NCBI GenBank assembly: GCA_005877965.1
Contig: VBNP01000029.1
Span: forward strand, 1 to 28,133
DNA length: 28,133 nt
Direction of reading: 5' to 3'
Origin: Gammaproteobacteria bacterium
Lineage (GTDB): Bacteria > Pseudomonadota > Gammaproteobacteria > Steroidobacterales > Steroidobacteraceae
The position numbers were made by a program, and so were the translations under genes. The notes beneath the pieces are model-generated. The model ran no database searches, was not told the DNA's origin, and worked only from the letters and a program-made list of their open reading frames with translations. Below, one piece after another: positions 1 to 7,100 of the stretch (position 1 is the first letter of the stretch; each line of letters starts with the position of its first letter).

Positions 1-1720
1 CCCCGTCGTGATTGACGATGCAGCGGAAGCGATCCGGCCAGTTACCCTCGATCCAGTTCATCATGAAGCCGCCGTAGGAGGCCCCCAGCGCGCAGGCGCG
101 CTCGCCATCGAGCCACGGATACTTCTCGATCGCGGCCGTGAGTCCCTTCTGCAGGTCGATGAGGGGCTTGCCACCCCAGTCGCGGCTGATGGAATCGGTG
201 AACGCCTGGCCGTAACCCGGCGTGCCGTGAAAGTCGATCATGACCACCGCATAGCCGCCGCCGGCGAAGGCCTGCGCGTTCCAGCGGTAGGTCCACAGGT
301 TCCCGAAGCTGACCTGCGGGCCGCCGTGCACGACGAACGCGATCGGGTATCGCCTGGCGGGCTCGAACCCGTAGGGCTTCACCAGGTAGCCGTACACGGT
401 CTCATCGTTCCAGCCCCTGAAGTTGAACTGCTCGAACGCGCCCATGCGGCGGCCGGCGATGAGCTCGCGATTGGCGTCCGTGAGGCGCACCGGCTCGCCG
501 GCGCGCAGCGCCACGCTATACAGCTCGGCCGGACCGCCCAGGTCCGCGCGTGCGAACACCACGCGCTCGCGTCCGGCGCTGAACGCCTCGACCGAGCCGC
601 GGGCAACGAGTCTGACCGGCGCCCCGGTCTTCGGGTCGACACGGTACAACGCGGTCTGGCCGAGCTCATCGACGCTTGCCAGCAGGGTCTTGCCATCGGG
701 CGTTGCGCCCAGCTGGTGCACGCTACGATCCCAGCTGCCGGTGAGCGAGCGCACCGCGCCGGTGTGCGCGTCCTTCAGCATGATGTGGAAGCGGTCCGCC
801 TCGAACCCCGGGCGCTCCTGGGCAAGCCACGCCAGATCTCCGTTGGCGAGAAACACCGGCTGCGCGTCCCAGGCGCGGTTGCCGGCGGTGAGATTCTCGG
901 GCGCCGCGCTGCCGTCCACCGGCGCCTGGAACAGATCGAAGTTGGTCGACCAGGGCTCAGTGCGCCCGGCGATGCGCGCCGAGAACACCAGCGATCTGCC
1001 GTCGGGGCTGAAAGCGAAGTCCTCATCGCCACCGAAGGGCTTGCCGGGAATGTCCGCATCGAAGCCCTTCGACACGTCAATGGCCGCCGCGCCTCCGGGT
1101 GCAAGCTGCGCAGTGAACAGATGCGAGCGGGTGCCGTTGCTCCAGGTATCCCAGTGCCGGATGAAGAGCCGCTCGTAGGTGCGCCCGCTCGCTTTATCGC
1201 TCGCGCGCCCGCTCAGACGCTCCCGGGTGCACTCAAGCGTGGCGCAGTCCGGGAACACTTCCATCGAGAGGGCGAGCAAATCCCCTCGCGGGGACACCTT
1301 GAGCGCGCCCACCTCGAGCGGATAGTCGGTGACGCGCTGCGCGTCGCCCCCGCTGAGCGGCAGGCGCCACACCTGGGAGCTCCCCGAGCGCGTCGACAGG
1401 AAGTACAGCGTGCGGCTGTCGGGCGACCAGCGCGGGCTCGAGTCGTTCGCCCTGACGTCCGTGAGGCGCCGCGGCGGCGCCGTGCCGGGCGTGAGATCCA
1501 GCAGCCACAGGCTGGTGCGGCCCTTGTTGGCGTCCAGGTCCGTCTCGCGCTGCACGAAGGCGACCCGGCGGCCGTCGGGGGAGAGCTGCGGATCGGAGAT
1601 GCGCTTGAGAAGCACCAGGTCTTCGACCGTGAACGGCGCGTTGCCGCCCTCGGCCGCGGCTGCGGCGCCGCCGAGCGTGCCGATGAGCAGCCACGACGCG
1701 AGGCGCTTGTTCCGGGGCAT
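1..1720 (-). CDS. S9 family prolyl-oligopeptidase-like peptidase, 3' end outside window
   Basis: Exported serine peptidase of the prolyl oligopeptidase / acylaminoacyl peptidase family, probably cleaving short peptides in the periplasm. About 573 residues are visible. The ATG at 1720 follows an AAGGAAAG ribosome-binding site and encodes a signal peptide (MPRNKRL, then a hydrophobic stretch ending in Ala residues near 24). Repeated beta-propeller-type signatures follow (LSPDGRR, WSPDSRT, FSPDGRS). The alpha/beta-hydrolase part then begins with VVHGGPQ and DFHGTPGYG and reaches the nucleophile in GASYGGF, Ser about 548. The catalytic Asp and His should lie beyond the left edge, since family members are usually near 650-700 residues. 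No frameshift is seen in the visible part. The family is clear; the exact substrate is not. Confidence 0.93.
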   Translation of the reverse strand, partial: MPRNKRLASWLLIGTLGGAAAAAEGGNAPFTVEDLVLLKRISDPQLSPDGRRVAFVQRETDLDANKGRTSLWLLDLTPGTAPPRRLTDVRANDSSPRWSPDSRTLYFLSTRSGSSQVWRLPLSGGDAQRVTDYPLEVGALKVSPRGDLLALSMEVFPDCATLECTRERLSGRASDKASGRTYERLFIRHWDTWSNGTRSHLFTAQLAPGGAAAIDVSKGFDADIPGKPFGGDEDFAFSPDGRSLVFSARIAGRTEPWSTNFDLFQAPVDGSAAPENLTAGNRAWDAQPVFLANGDLAWLAQERPGFEADRFHIMLKDAHTGAVRSLTGSWDRSVHQLGATPDGKTLLASVDELGQTALYRVDPKTGAPVRLVARGSVEAFSAGRERVVFARADLGGPAELYSVALRAGEPVRLTDANRELIAGRRMGAFEQFNFRGWNDETVYGYLVKPYGFEPARRYPIAFVVHGGPQVSFGNLWTYRWNAQAFAGGGYAVVMIDFHGTPGYGQAFTDSISRDWGGKPLIDLQKGLTAAIEKYPWLDGERACALGASYGGFMMNWIEGNWPDRFRCIVNHDG

Positions 1721-1783
1721 GGCGAGGCCTTTCCTTTTATTCGTTTACGAGGCGCTCGCGCGGCGCAGCGAGCTGCCGCGGCA

Positions 1784-2434
1784 TCAGCCGACTTCGTCGG
1801 CGGCGATCGTCCACGACTCCTGCTTGGCGGCCTGCAGCCATTCCTGCAGCGCGCCGTCCTCGAGCACGCTTGCCATGTACCAGCGCGCGCTCTCGGAGAT
1901 GCGCGCGCTGTAGGTCTTGAAGCGCAGCACGACCGGAGCGTACATGGCATCCGCCACCGTGTATTCGACGAACAGCCACGGTCCGCCGCCACCGAAGCGC
2001 CGCCGGCAGTCGTTACAGATCTCATCGATGCGTTCGATATCCGCTTCCAGCGCCGGCATGATCGCGGTGCGGCGGTTGCGCGCCCGCGCGTTCATTGGCC
2101 ACAGGGTGCGCAGGTTGACGAAGCCGGAGTGCATCTCCGCGCACACCGAGCGCGCCACCGCGCGTGCCTCGCGCGCCTGCGGCCAGCCCTTGCCGGTGAG
2201 CTCCGCGACGTACTCGCAGATGGCGAGCGAGTCCCATACGCGCAGCTCCCCGTGGAGCAACACCGGCACGCGGCCGCTGGGGCCGTAGCGCTCGATCTGC
2301 TCGTGGGTGCCGGGGGTGTCGAGCGCGATCACGATCTCGTCGAACGCAACGCCCACGTGCTTCATCAGCAGCCACGCCCGCAGCGACCACGAGGAATAGT
2401 TCCTGTTGCCGATGACGAGCGTGAGCGGCGCCAT
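1784..2434 (-). CDS. glutathione S-transferase family protein (Ser-type)
   Basis: Cytoplasmic GST-fold protein of 216 residues. The thioredoxin-like N-terminus carries NYSSWSLRAWL, a serine-type glutathione-activating motif, followed by the cis-proline loop (GRVPVLL) and the glutathione-contacting WDSLAICEY. The helical C-terminal domain contains an FVEYTVADAMYAPV segment like the conserved N-capping box of GSTs. I chose the ATG at 2434, giving MAPLTLVIGNRNYS, because the longer frame upstream adds 22 residues unlike the family. It starts divergently from the HAD gene, with about 32 bases between start codons. Substrate is unknown; GSTs of this type detoxify electrophiles or act as isomerases. 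Confidence 0.88.
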   Translation of the reverse strand: MAPLTLVIGNRNYSSWSLRAWLLMKHVGVAFDEIVIALDTPGTHEQIERYGPSGRVPVLLHGELRVWDSLAICEYVAELTGKGWPQAREARAVARSVCAEMHSGFVNLRTLWPMNARARNRRTAIMPALEADIERIDEICNDCRRRFGGGGPWLFVEYTVADAMYAPVVLRFKTYSARISESARWYMASVLEDGALQEWLQAAKQESWTIAADEVG

Positions 2435-2466
2435 TGAATGGTAACCTTCAGGGAGTGCTGAGCAAC

Positions 2467-3144
2467 GTGCGCGCCATTGCTTTCGACCTCGATAATACAC
2501 TGTGGGATGTCGAGCCGGTGCTGGCGCGCGCCGAAGCGCGCCTGCACGCCTGGCTGCAGGGGAACTGCCCGCGCATCGCGCAGCGGCTCTCGTCCGAGGA
2601 CATGCGCAGGGCGCGCGAGGAGCTCGCGCGGCGCGAGCCGCACCACGCCCACGACCTGAGCTACCTGCGGCTCACCGCGCTCGCCGCCCACGCCCGCGAG
2701 CACGGCTACGACGAGTGCATGGCGCAGCAGGCATTCGAGGTGTTTCTCACCGCGCGCAATGAGCTGCAACCGTTCGCGGACGTGGCACCGGCGCTTGCAC
2801 GGCTGCGCCAACGCTACCGGCTGGCCTCACTCAGCAACGGCAATGCCGACCTCGCGCGCATCGGCCTCGATGCGGCATTCACCGTGTCGCTGAACGCCCG
2901 TCAGATCGGCGCCGCCAAGCCGCACCGGCGCTGCTTCGAGCGGCTCGCGCGCGAGCTCGGCCTCGCGCCGCGGGAGATTCTGCACGTCGGGGACGATCCA
3001 CTGGCGGACGTGGAAGGCGCGCGCGCCGCGGGCTTTGTGAGCGCGTGGATGAACCGGCGCGGGCGCGCCTGGCCGCAGGAGCTCCCCGTGCCCGAGGTTG
3101 TGGTGACGGACTGCGCGCAGCTCGCCGCGCTGCTGGGAGCGTGA
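2467..3144 (+). CDS. HAD-IA family phosphatase, YigB-like
   Basis: Haloacid-dehalogenase superfamily phosphohydrolase of about 225 residues. All four HAD motifs are present: nucleophile motif FDLDNTLW near the N-terminus, motif II LSNGN, motif III Lys in AAKPH, and motif IV GDDPLADV. The helical cap between motifs I and II fits subfamily IA. The overall pattern resembles YigB, a flavin-pathway phosphatase acting on phosphoribitylamino-uracil, but that substrate is only an inference. The start is uncertain. GTG at 2467 has AGGGAG about 11 bases upstream and gives a compact N-terminus (VRAIAFDLDNT). A TTG at 2434 would add 11 residues and touch the GST start codon. Confidence 0.88.
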   Translation: MRAIAFDLDNTLWDVEPVLARAEARLHAWLQGNCPRIAQRLSSEDMRRAREELARREPHHAHDLSYLRLTALAAHAREHGYDECMAQQAFEVFLTARNELQPFADVAPALARLRQRYRLASLSNGNADLARIGLDAAFTVSLNARQIGAAKPHRRCFERLARELGLAPREILHVGDDPLADVEGARAAGFVSAWMNRRGRAWPQELPVPEVVVTDCAQLAALLGA

Positions 3145-3151
3145 GGCGGCT

Positions 3152-4513
3152 TCAGGCGGGCAGCGCGCGTCCGCGGGTCTCCACGATCGCGAATCGCGCC
3201 ACCAGCGCTGCGGCGAGCGGCACCAGCGCCAGCCAGGACAGCACGTGCATCAGCGCGGCGCTCGAGCCGCCCGCCGTGGCCGAGACCAGCCCGACCACGA
3301 ACGGGCCGCCGGCGGCGAGAATGCGCCCGATGTTGTAGCAGAAGCCCGCGCCCGTGGCGCGCAGACGCGCGGGGAACAGCTCCGGCAGGTAAAAGGTGAA
3401 GGCGCCGAAGATGCCGTACACCCCGGCGCCGACCATGGACAGCATGGCGAGGCGCGTGTGCGGCGCGAGCTCCAGGCCGAAGGTGACCCCCAGCGCGAGG
3501 GCCGAAAACAGGAAGTAGGCTATGAACATCGGGCGGCGGCCGAGCCCTCTGGCGAGCGGCACCGCCGCGAACGCGCCCAGCAGCCCGCCGAGATTGAAGG
3601 CGTTCGAGGCCTGCGCCTGCCACGCGGCGGCGAGCAGCGTCGCAGCGACCGGCATGAGGCCGGCGCGCACGGAGTGCTCGGCGGCGAGCGTGCGGCCGAG
3701 CAGCGGAATGAACGCGTTGCAGGCCCACCAGGTGAGCACCGCGATGACGGCCGCAAAAACGCCGCTCACGGTGGCGGCACGCATCTGCGGGGCGAACAGC
3801 TCGCGCGGCGTGGGGGGTCGCGCGCCGGCGTGGCTCGCCGTCCAGTGAGCACTCTCGCGCAGGAACAGGCGCACGGCGAGAGCGACCAGCACCGGCAGCA
3901 GGCCCGCGAGGAACACGTAACGCCAGGAGCTCTGCGGGTCCGCCGCGAACCAAACGCCGGCGATCTGATAGTTCGCGGCGCTCGCCAGCACGACTCCGAG
4001 CGGCGAGGCGGTCTGCATGATGACGCCGGCTTCCACGCGTCGGCCTTCCGGTACCGCCTCCGCCACCAGGGCGGCCCCGATGCCCCATTCCCCGCCGATT
4101 CCGAGGCCCGCGATGACGCGGCACGCGATCAGCTGCCCGATGTTGGTCACCAGCGCGCACAGGCCGGTACCGGCGGCGTAGAGCGCGATGGTCGCAAACA
4201 GCGCCCGCTTGCGTCCCACCCGATCCGCGACCCAGCCGAACAGGACTCCGCCCAGCGCCCAGCTCACCAGCAGGATCGAGGTGATGGCGCCGGTCCAGAA
4301 GACCGCGGCCTGATGGGCGGCGGGTGTGCCGCGCGGCAGATGCAGGAGCGCCGGGATGCAGTCCGGGGCGACGAAGTTGAACAACACCGCGTCGAAGACA
4401 TCGAAGCCCCATCCCGCCCAGCCGGCCGCGATGACCAGCCAGTGGTAGCCCGACAGGCCGAGAAAGCCGTGCGTGGTACTCAGTCGCCGCGTATCCAACG
4501 CCCCCCCGAGCAA
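3152..4513 (-). CDS. MFS transporter
   Basis: Major facilitator superfamily secondary transporter of about 453 residues in the inner membrane, with the many hydrophobic segments expected of a 12-helix protein. The loop 2-3 signature is GWVADRVGRKRAL (about residues 93-105), and GLGIGGEWGIGAAL on helix 4 is typical of the sugar/organic-acid:proton symporter branches. An acidic pair in the first helix (GFDVFDAVLF) also recalls aromatic-acid and sialic-acid transporters. The frame opens just after an in-frame TAA, so translation must start at TTG 4513 or TTG 4498; no ATG is available. The end lies 7 bases from the HAD stop, so the two genes converge. Substrate cannot be read from sequence. Confidence 0.9.
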   Translation of the reverse strand: MLGGALDTRRLSTTHGFLGLSGYHWLVIAAGWAGWGFDVFDAVLFNFVAPDCIPALLHLPRGTPAAHQAAVFWTGAITSILLVSWALGGVLFGWVADRVGRKRALFATIALYAAGTGLCALVTNIGQLIACRVIAGLGIGGEWGIGAALVAEAVPEGRRVEAGVIMQTASPLGVVLASAANYQIAGVWFAADPQSSWRYVFLAGLLPVLVALAVRLFLRESAHWTASHAGARPPTPRELFAPQMRAATVSGVFAAVIAVLTWWACNAFIPLLGRTLAAEHSVRAGLMPVAATLLAAAWQAQASNAFNLGGLLGAFAAVPLARGLGRRPMFIAYFLFSALALGVTFGLELAPHTRLAMLSMVGAGVYGIFGAFTFYLPELFPARLRATGAGFCYNIGRILAAGGPFVVGLVSATAGGSSAALMHVLSWLALVPLAAALVARFAIVETRGRALPA

Positions 4514-4656
4514 TTGTTAGCACTCTGCGTGCGGCGCTGCCAGCCCTGTAGGCGGATTCTGCCCCCAATCAGCGTAGGACATCACGGTATTTCCGCGCTC
4601 TGCGCGCGAACCTACTGTGGGAATAGCATTCCATATCAGTGAGGAGGCGGGCAACG

Positions 4657-5280
4657 ATGAGTGAGGCTGGCAAACGGGTTCTCCCGGTCGTCAACCTGCG
4701 CGAGTTCTTCAGGGACTCGCTGCACGGCGCGCTCGCCAAGCAGCACCTCGCGGTCGAAGACCAGACCGAGCACTACGTGGTGAATCTGCTCACGCTGTTC
4801 GCACGCTCGGAGGCGCTGTACGAGCGCACGCCGGAGGGTATGCGCCTGAGGCCGCTGGTCGCGATCCTGTGCGAGGCGCTCGAGGCGCCCGGCGTTGCGG
4901 AACGCAACCGCGCCCTGCAGCGCCTGGGCGATGTGTCGCTGTTCGTCGCCGGATTCTTTGCGCACGGTTTCGCCGCCCGGCTCATCGACATCGACTACCA
5001 CGTCGCGATGGGCGGGCGCGCCTACGCCTCGCTCGCGCAGGCGACCGCGCGCGGCCGGGTGCCGGCACTGGGGGCGGTGTTCGCCGAGTTGGCGGAGAAA
5101 TTCCAGCCTATGGTGGATGCCCTGAACGAGGTGAGCGAGACCGCGTACACGCACTCCGACCGGGACATCCTGCGGCTGTACGAGATCTGGCTCAAGACCG
5201 GGAGCGCGCGCTGCTACGCGCTGCTGAAGCGCCTGGGCGTCGACCCCACCAGCGCCGGCGGAACCGCCTTCACGCACTGA
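4657..5280 (+). CDS. conserved protein of unknown function, first gene of a pair
   Basis: Protein of 207 residues, largely helical in character, with no signal peptide or membrane segment. ATG 4657 has a strong GAGGAGG ribosome-binding site. Recognisable stretches are FFRDSLHGAL near residue 20, TEHYVVNLLTLFAR near 40, and VSLFVAGFFAHGF with DIDYHVAMGG near 100-125. I know similar proteins only as uncharacterised gammaproteobacterial proteins and assign no function. The stop is followed after 3 bases by the start of a second unknown gene, so the two are almost certainly co-transcribed and translationally coupled. Codon use and base composition match the neighbours, so there is no sign of recent transfer. 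Confidence 0.85.
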   Translation: MSEAGKRVLPVVNLREFFRDSLHGALAKQHLAVEDQTEHYVVNLLTLFARSEALYERTPEGMRLRPLVAILCEALEAPGVAERNRALQRLGDVSLFVAGFFAHGFAARLIDIDYHVAMGGRAYASLAQATARGRVPALGAVFAELAEKFQPMVDALNEVSETAYTHSDRDILRLYEIWLKTGSARCYALLKRLGVDPTSAGGTAFTH

Positions 5281-5283
5281 CGC

Positions 5284-5958
5284 ATGCTGCTGTCGCGATT
5301 GCAGGACCTGATCGGCGGCATCTACGACGTGCGCATCGCTCACGACGTGTACGACTTCCTGGTCACCGACCGCGGGCGCCTGCCGCACGCCGCGCGCAGC
5401 GGCACGGCGGACGAGGAACTGATCGTGGCCCAGCCGCCGGCGGGGAGCGATGAGGTCGTGATGTCGCTGTATCTGGACCCGGCGCTGCTGCAGCGCCTCG
5501 CGCGCGAGGATCCGCTCACTCGCCTGCACGCGGGCAATGTCGCCGACTGCTGGACCGCGCTCGAGGGCGTGAGTCACTTCCTGTACCTCGCCTGGAATGC
5601 CGGCCACGACCGGCCGGTGTCGCTGCTCGAGCTGGAGATGCAGGCGGAGGTCGACAAGTACGTGGCGAGCTACTGGCTGCTGCGCCGGCAGCTTCCCGGC
5701 CGCTTCCCGGCCGAATTGCGCCGCGCGCTGTTCGAGCGCACCCGGGTCGATCCGAGCCTGACGCAGGCGCGCGCCGGGCTGTATCGCGAGGCGAGCCGCT
5801 ATGCGGAGAAATTCTGCCGGCGCCTCGAGCAGACACTGTCGCGCGCACAGGGTCGCCGGGCGCACGGCGGTGGCGAGAGTGAAGTGCTGGCGGAGTTGCG
5901 CAGGTTCTATCGCTTGAGCAACGCGCGCAAGCGCGCGCACATCGAGCATTGCGAGTGA
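5284..5958 (+). CDS. conserved protein of unknown function, second gene of a pair
   Basis: Protein of 224 residues with no signal peptide or membrane helix. It starts at ATG 5284, only 3 bases after the upstream stop and without its own clear ribosome-binding site, which suggests coupling. The middle contains CWTALEGVSHFLYLAWNA and LLELEMQAEVDKYV (roughly residues 96-125), a helical, acidic pattern. The C-terminus is rich in Arg, Ala and Glu and ends in a basic region (LSNARKRAHIEHCE). I do not recognise a characterised family. Together with the preceding gene it looks like a stable two-protein unit, perhaps forming a complex, but that is inference from spacing alone. Confidence 0.83.
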   Translation: MLLSRLQDLIGGIYDVRIAHDVYDFLVTDRGRLPHAARSGTADEELIVAQPPAGSDEVVMSLYLDPALLQRLAREDPLTRLHAGNVADCWTALEGVSHFLYLAWNAGHDRPVSLLELEMQAEVDKYVASYWLLRRQLPGRFPAELRRALFERTRVDPSLTQARAGLYREASRYAEKFCRRLEQTLSRAQGRRAHGGGESEVLAELRRFYRLSNARKRAHIEHCE

Positions 5959-5994
5959 GCCGGCGGCGGCGCGCCACGGGCTCGTCCGCCGCCT

Positions 5995-6372
5995 CTAGTC
6001 CCGATCGCCCCCGTTGCGCTTGCGTTCCTCGAGCTCACGCGTCAACTTGATCCACTCCGAGAGCTTGCGCAGGTCGGTGCGCGCGGTGTTGCCGGCGCTG
6101 CTGGCGGCAGTGTGGGGCGTGCCGGGGGCGTCGCTGCCCGTGACGCCGTTCGCGTAGGGGTTGAAGCGTTCGTCGGCCTTGCTCGCCGCGGCGCTGTCGG
6201 GCAGGACTTCGAGCACCGGGCGCTGGTAATCCGCGGGCGCGTCCTCCCAGGTGACCGAGGCGTTGCCGCGGTCGTCGTGCACGACCTTGCCGATGCGGCG
6301 GCGCTCGGATTCGGGCGACGGCTCGGTTGGGACTGGTTGTGTTTTGTTCGCTTGTTGCACGGATTGTGGCAC
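5995..6372 (-). CDS. small hypothetical hydrophilic protein
   Basis: About 125 residues, starting at GTG 6372 (VPQSVQQANKTQ), with an AGAAGG about 14 bases upstream as a weak ribosome-binding site; GTG 6360 is an alternative. The only ordered-looking core is RRRIGKVVHDDRGNASVTWE near residues 20-40. A low-complexity Ala/Ser/Thr/Gly region and a charged C-terminal helix (RKLSEWIKLTRELEERKR) follow. There is no signal peptide. It lies downstream of the Nudix gene on the same strand with a 76-base gap and may be co-transcribed. Function unknown. Reading through from further upstream would add Arg-rich residues overlapping the Nudix gene, which look non-coding. Confidence 0.7.
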   Translation of the reverse strand: MPQSVQQANKTQPVPTEPSPESERRRIGKVVHDDRGNASVTWEDAPADYQRPVLEVLPDSAAASKADERFNPYANGVTGSDAPGTPHTAASSAGNTARTDLRKLSEWIKLTRELEERKRNGGDRD

Positions 6373-6448
6373 TAGGCGGCACTGCAGCCTTCTGAATTCC
6401 CCGTGGTGCAGAGTAACCGCGGGCGGCGAGGTGCTTCCGCGAGGCCCG

Positions 6449-7033
6449 TCACGGAATTTTCGCCGCCGGGTTCGCGGGCCCCGGCGCCGCGCCGGGGGCC
6501 GCTCGCGCCGTAATATGTCGTGCCCGCAGCAGGCCCAGGGCCGTCTTGCCGTCGGCGATCGTGCCATCGAGCGCCCAGCCGCAAGCCGCCTCGAGCGCCA
6601 CCCAGTGGACCTCGATTACCTCGGCACTCTCGTGCGCGGCGGCCGCGGGCTCGATCCCGGTGGCGAGGAACAGGTGCAGCGTCTCGGTAAACACCCCCGG
6701 TGAGCTCAGGCAGGTGCCGAGGCTGAGCCAGTGGCGCGCGCTCACCCCGGCTTCTTCGCGGAGCTCGCGCTGCGCGGTGAGCAGAGCCGGCTCGCCGGGC
6801 TCGAGCTTGCCCGCCGGCAACTCCCACAGCCAGCCGTCGGCGACGTAACGGTACTGGCGCAGCAGACAGACCCGCCCGTGCTCATCCAGCGCGACCGCGG
6901 CCGCGCCTCCCGGATGGTGCACGACTTCCAGCACCGCCCGCTGCCCGTTGGGGAGCACCACTTCATCGGTGGTGACGGAGATGACGCGTCCCGCGAACTG
7001 CAGGGTCTGCCTGTCGGGTTTCATGCCCGCCAT
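6449..7033 (-). CDS. Nudix hydrolase, ADP-ribose pyrophosphatase-like
   Basis: Cytoplasmic Nudix hydrolase of 194 residues. The Nudix box runs from residue 75 to 97 and fits the G-x5-E-x7-REUXEEXGU consensus, including RELREEAGV. The upstream pattern (VCLLRQYRYVADGWLWELPAG) is characteristic of NudF/ADP-ribose pyrophosphatase-type enzymes, which hydrolyse ADP-ribose to AMP and ribose 5-phosphate using Mg2+ or Mn2+. The exact substrate remains inferred. ATG 7033 (MAGMKPDRQ) or ATG 7024 could be the start; neither has a strong ribosome-binding site. The C-terminus is Ala/Pro-rich and probably disordered. It is transcribed divergently from the helicase gene across a 67-base gap. Confidence 0.9.
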   Translation of the reverse strand: MAGMKPDRQTLQFAGRVISVTTDEVVLPNGQRAVLEVVHHPGGAAAVALDEHGRVCLLRQYRYVADGWLWELPAGKLEPGEPALLTAQRELREEAGVSARHWLSLGTCLSSPGVFTETLHLFLATGIEPAAAAHESAEVIEVHWVALEAACGWALDGTIADGKTALGLLRARHITARAAPGAAPGPANPAAKIP

Positions 7034-7080
7034 CGTAACCGCAGCCCACCGCCGGGTCGCCACAGGATGTTGGCGACAGG

Positions 7081-7086
7081 TATAGT
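7081..7086 (+). promoter_or_regulatory. possible -10 element for the helicase gene
   Basis: TATAGT lies 14 bases before the helicase ATG in the short divergent gap. It would give a very short leader. No convincing -35 hexamer stands at the usual 16-18 base spacing, so this is only a suggestion. Confidence 0.25.
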
Positions 7087-7100
7087 CCGCCTCCGGAGCC

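Noticed and set aside
8..2437. 809-codon open frame on the plus strand
   Set aside because: It lies antisense to the S9 peptidase and GST genes, whose motifs are clear. Its protein is Arg/Ala/His-rich without motifs, as expected opposite GC-rich genes.
4517..4525. TTAGCACTC, the left half of a CIRCE (HrcA) operator
   Set aside because: The matching GAGTGCTAA half is absent at the required 9-base spacing, and the flanking genes are not chaperones.
3245..4642. 465-codon open frame on the plus strand
   Set aside because: It is antisense to the MFS transporter and shows the same Arg/Gly/Glu-rich shadow composition.
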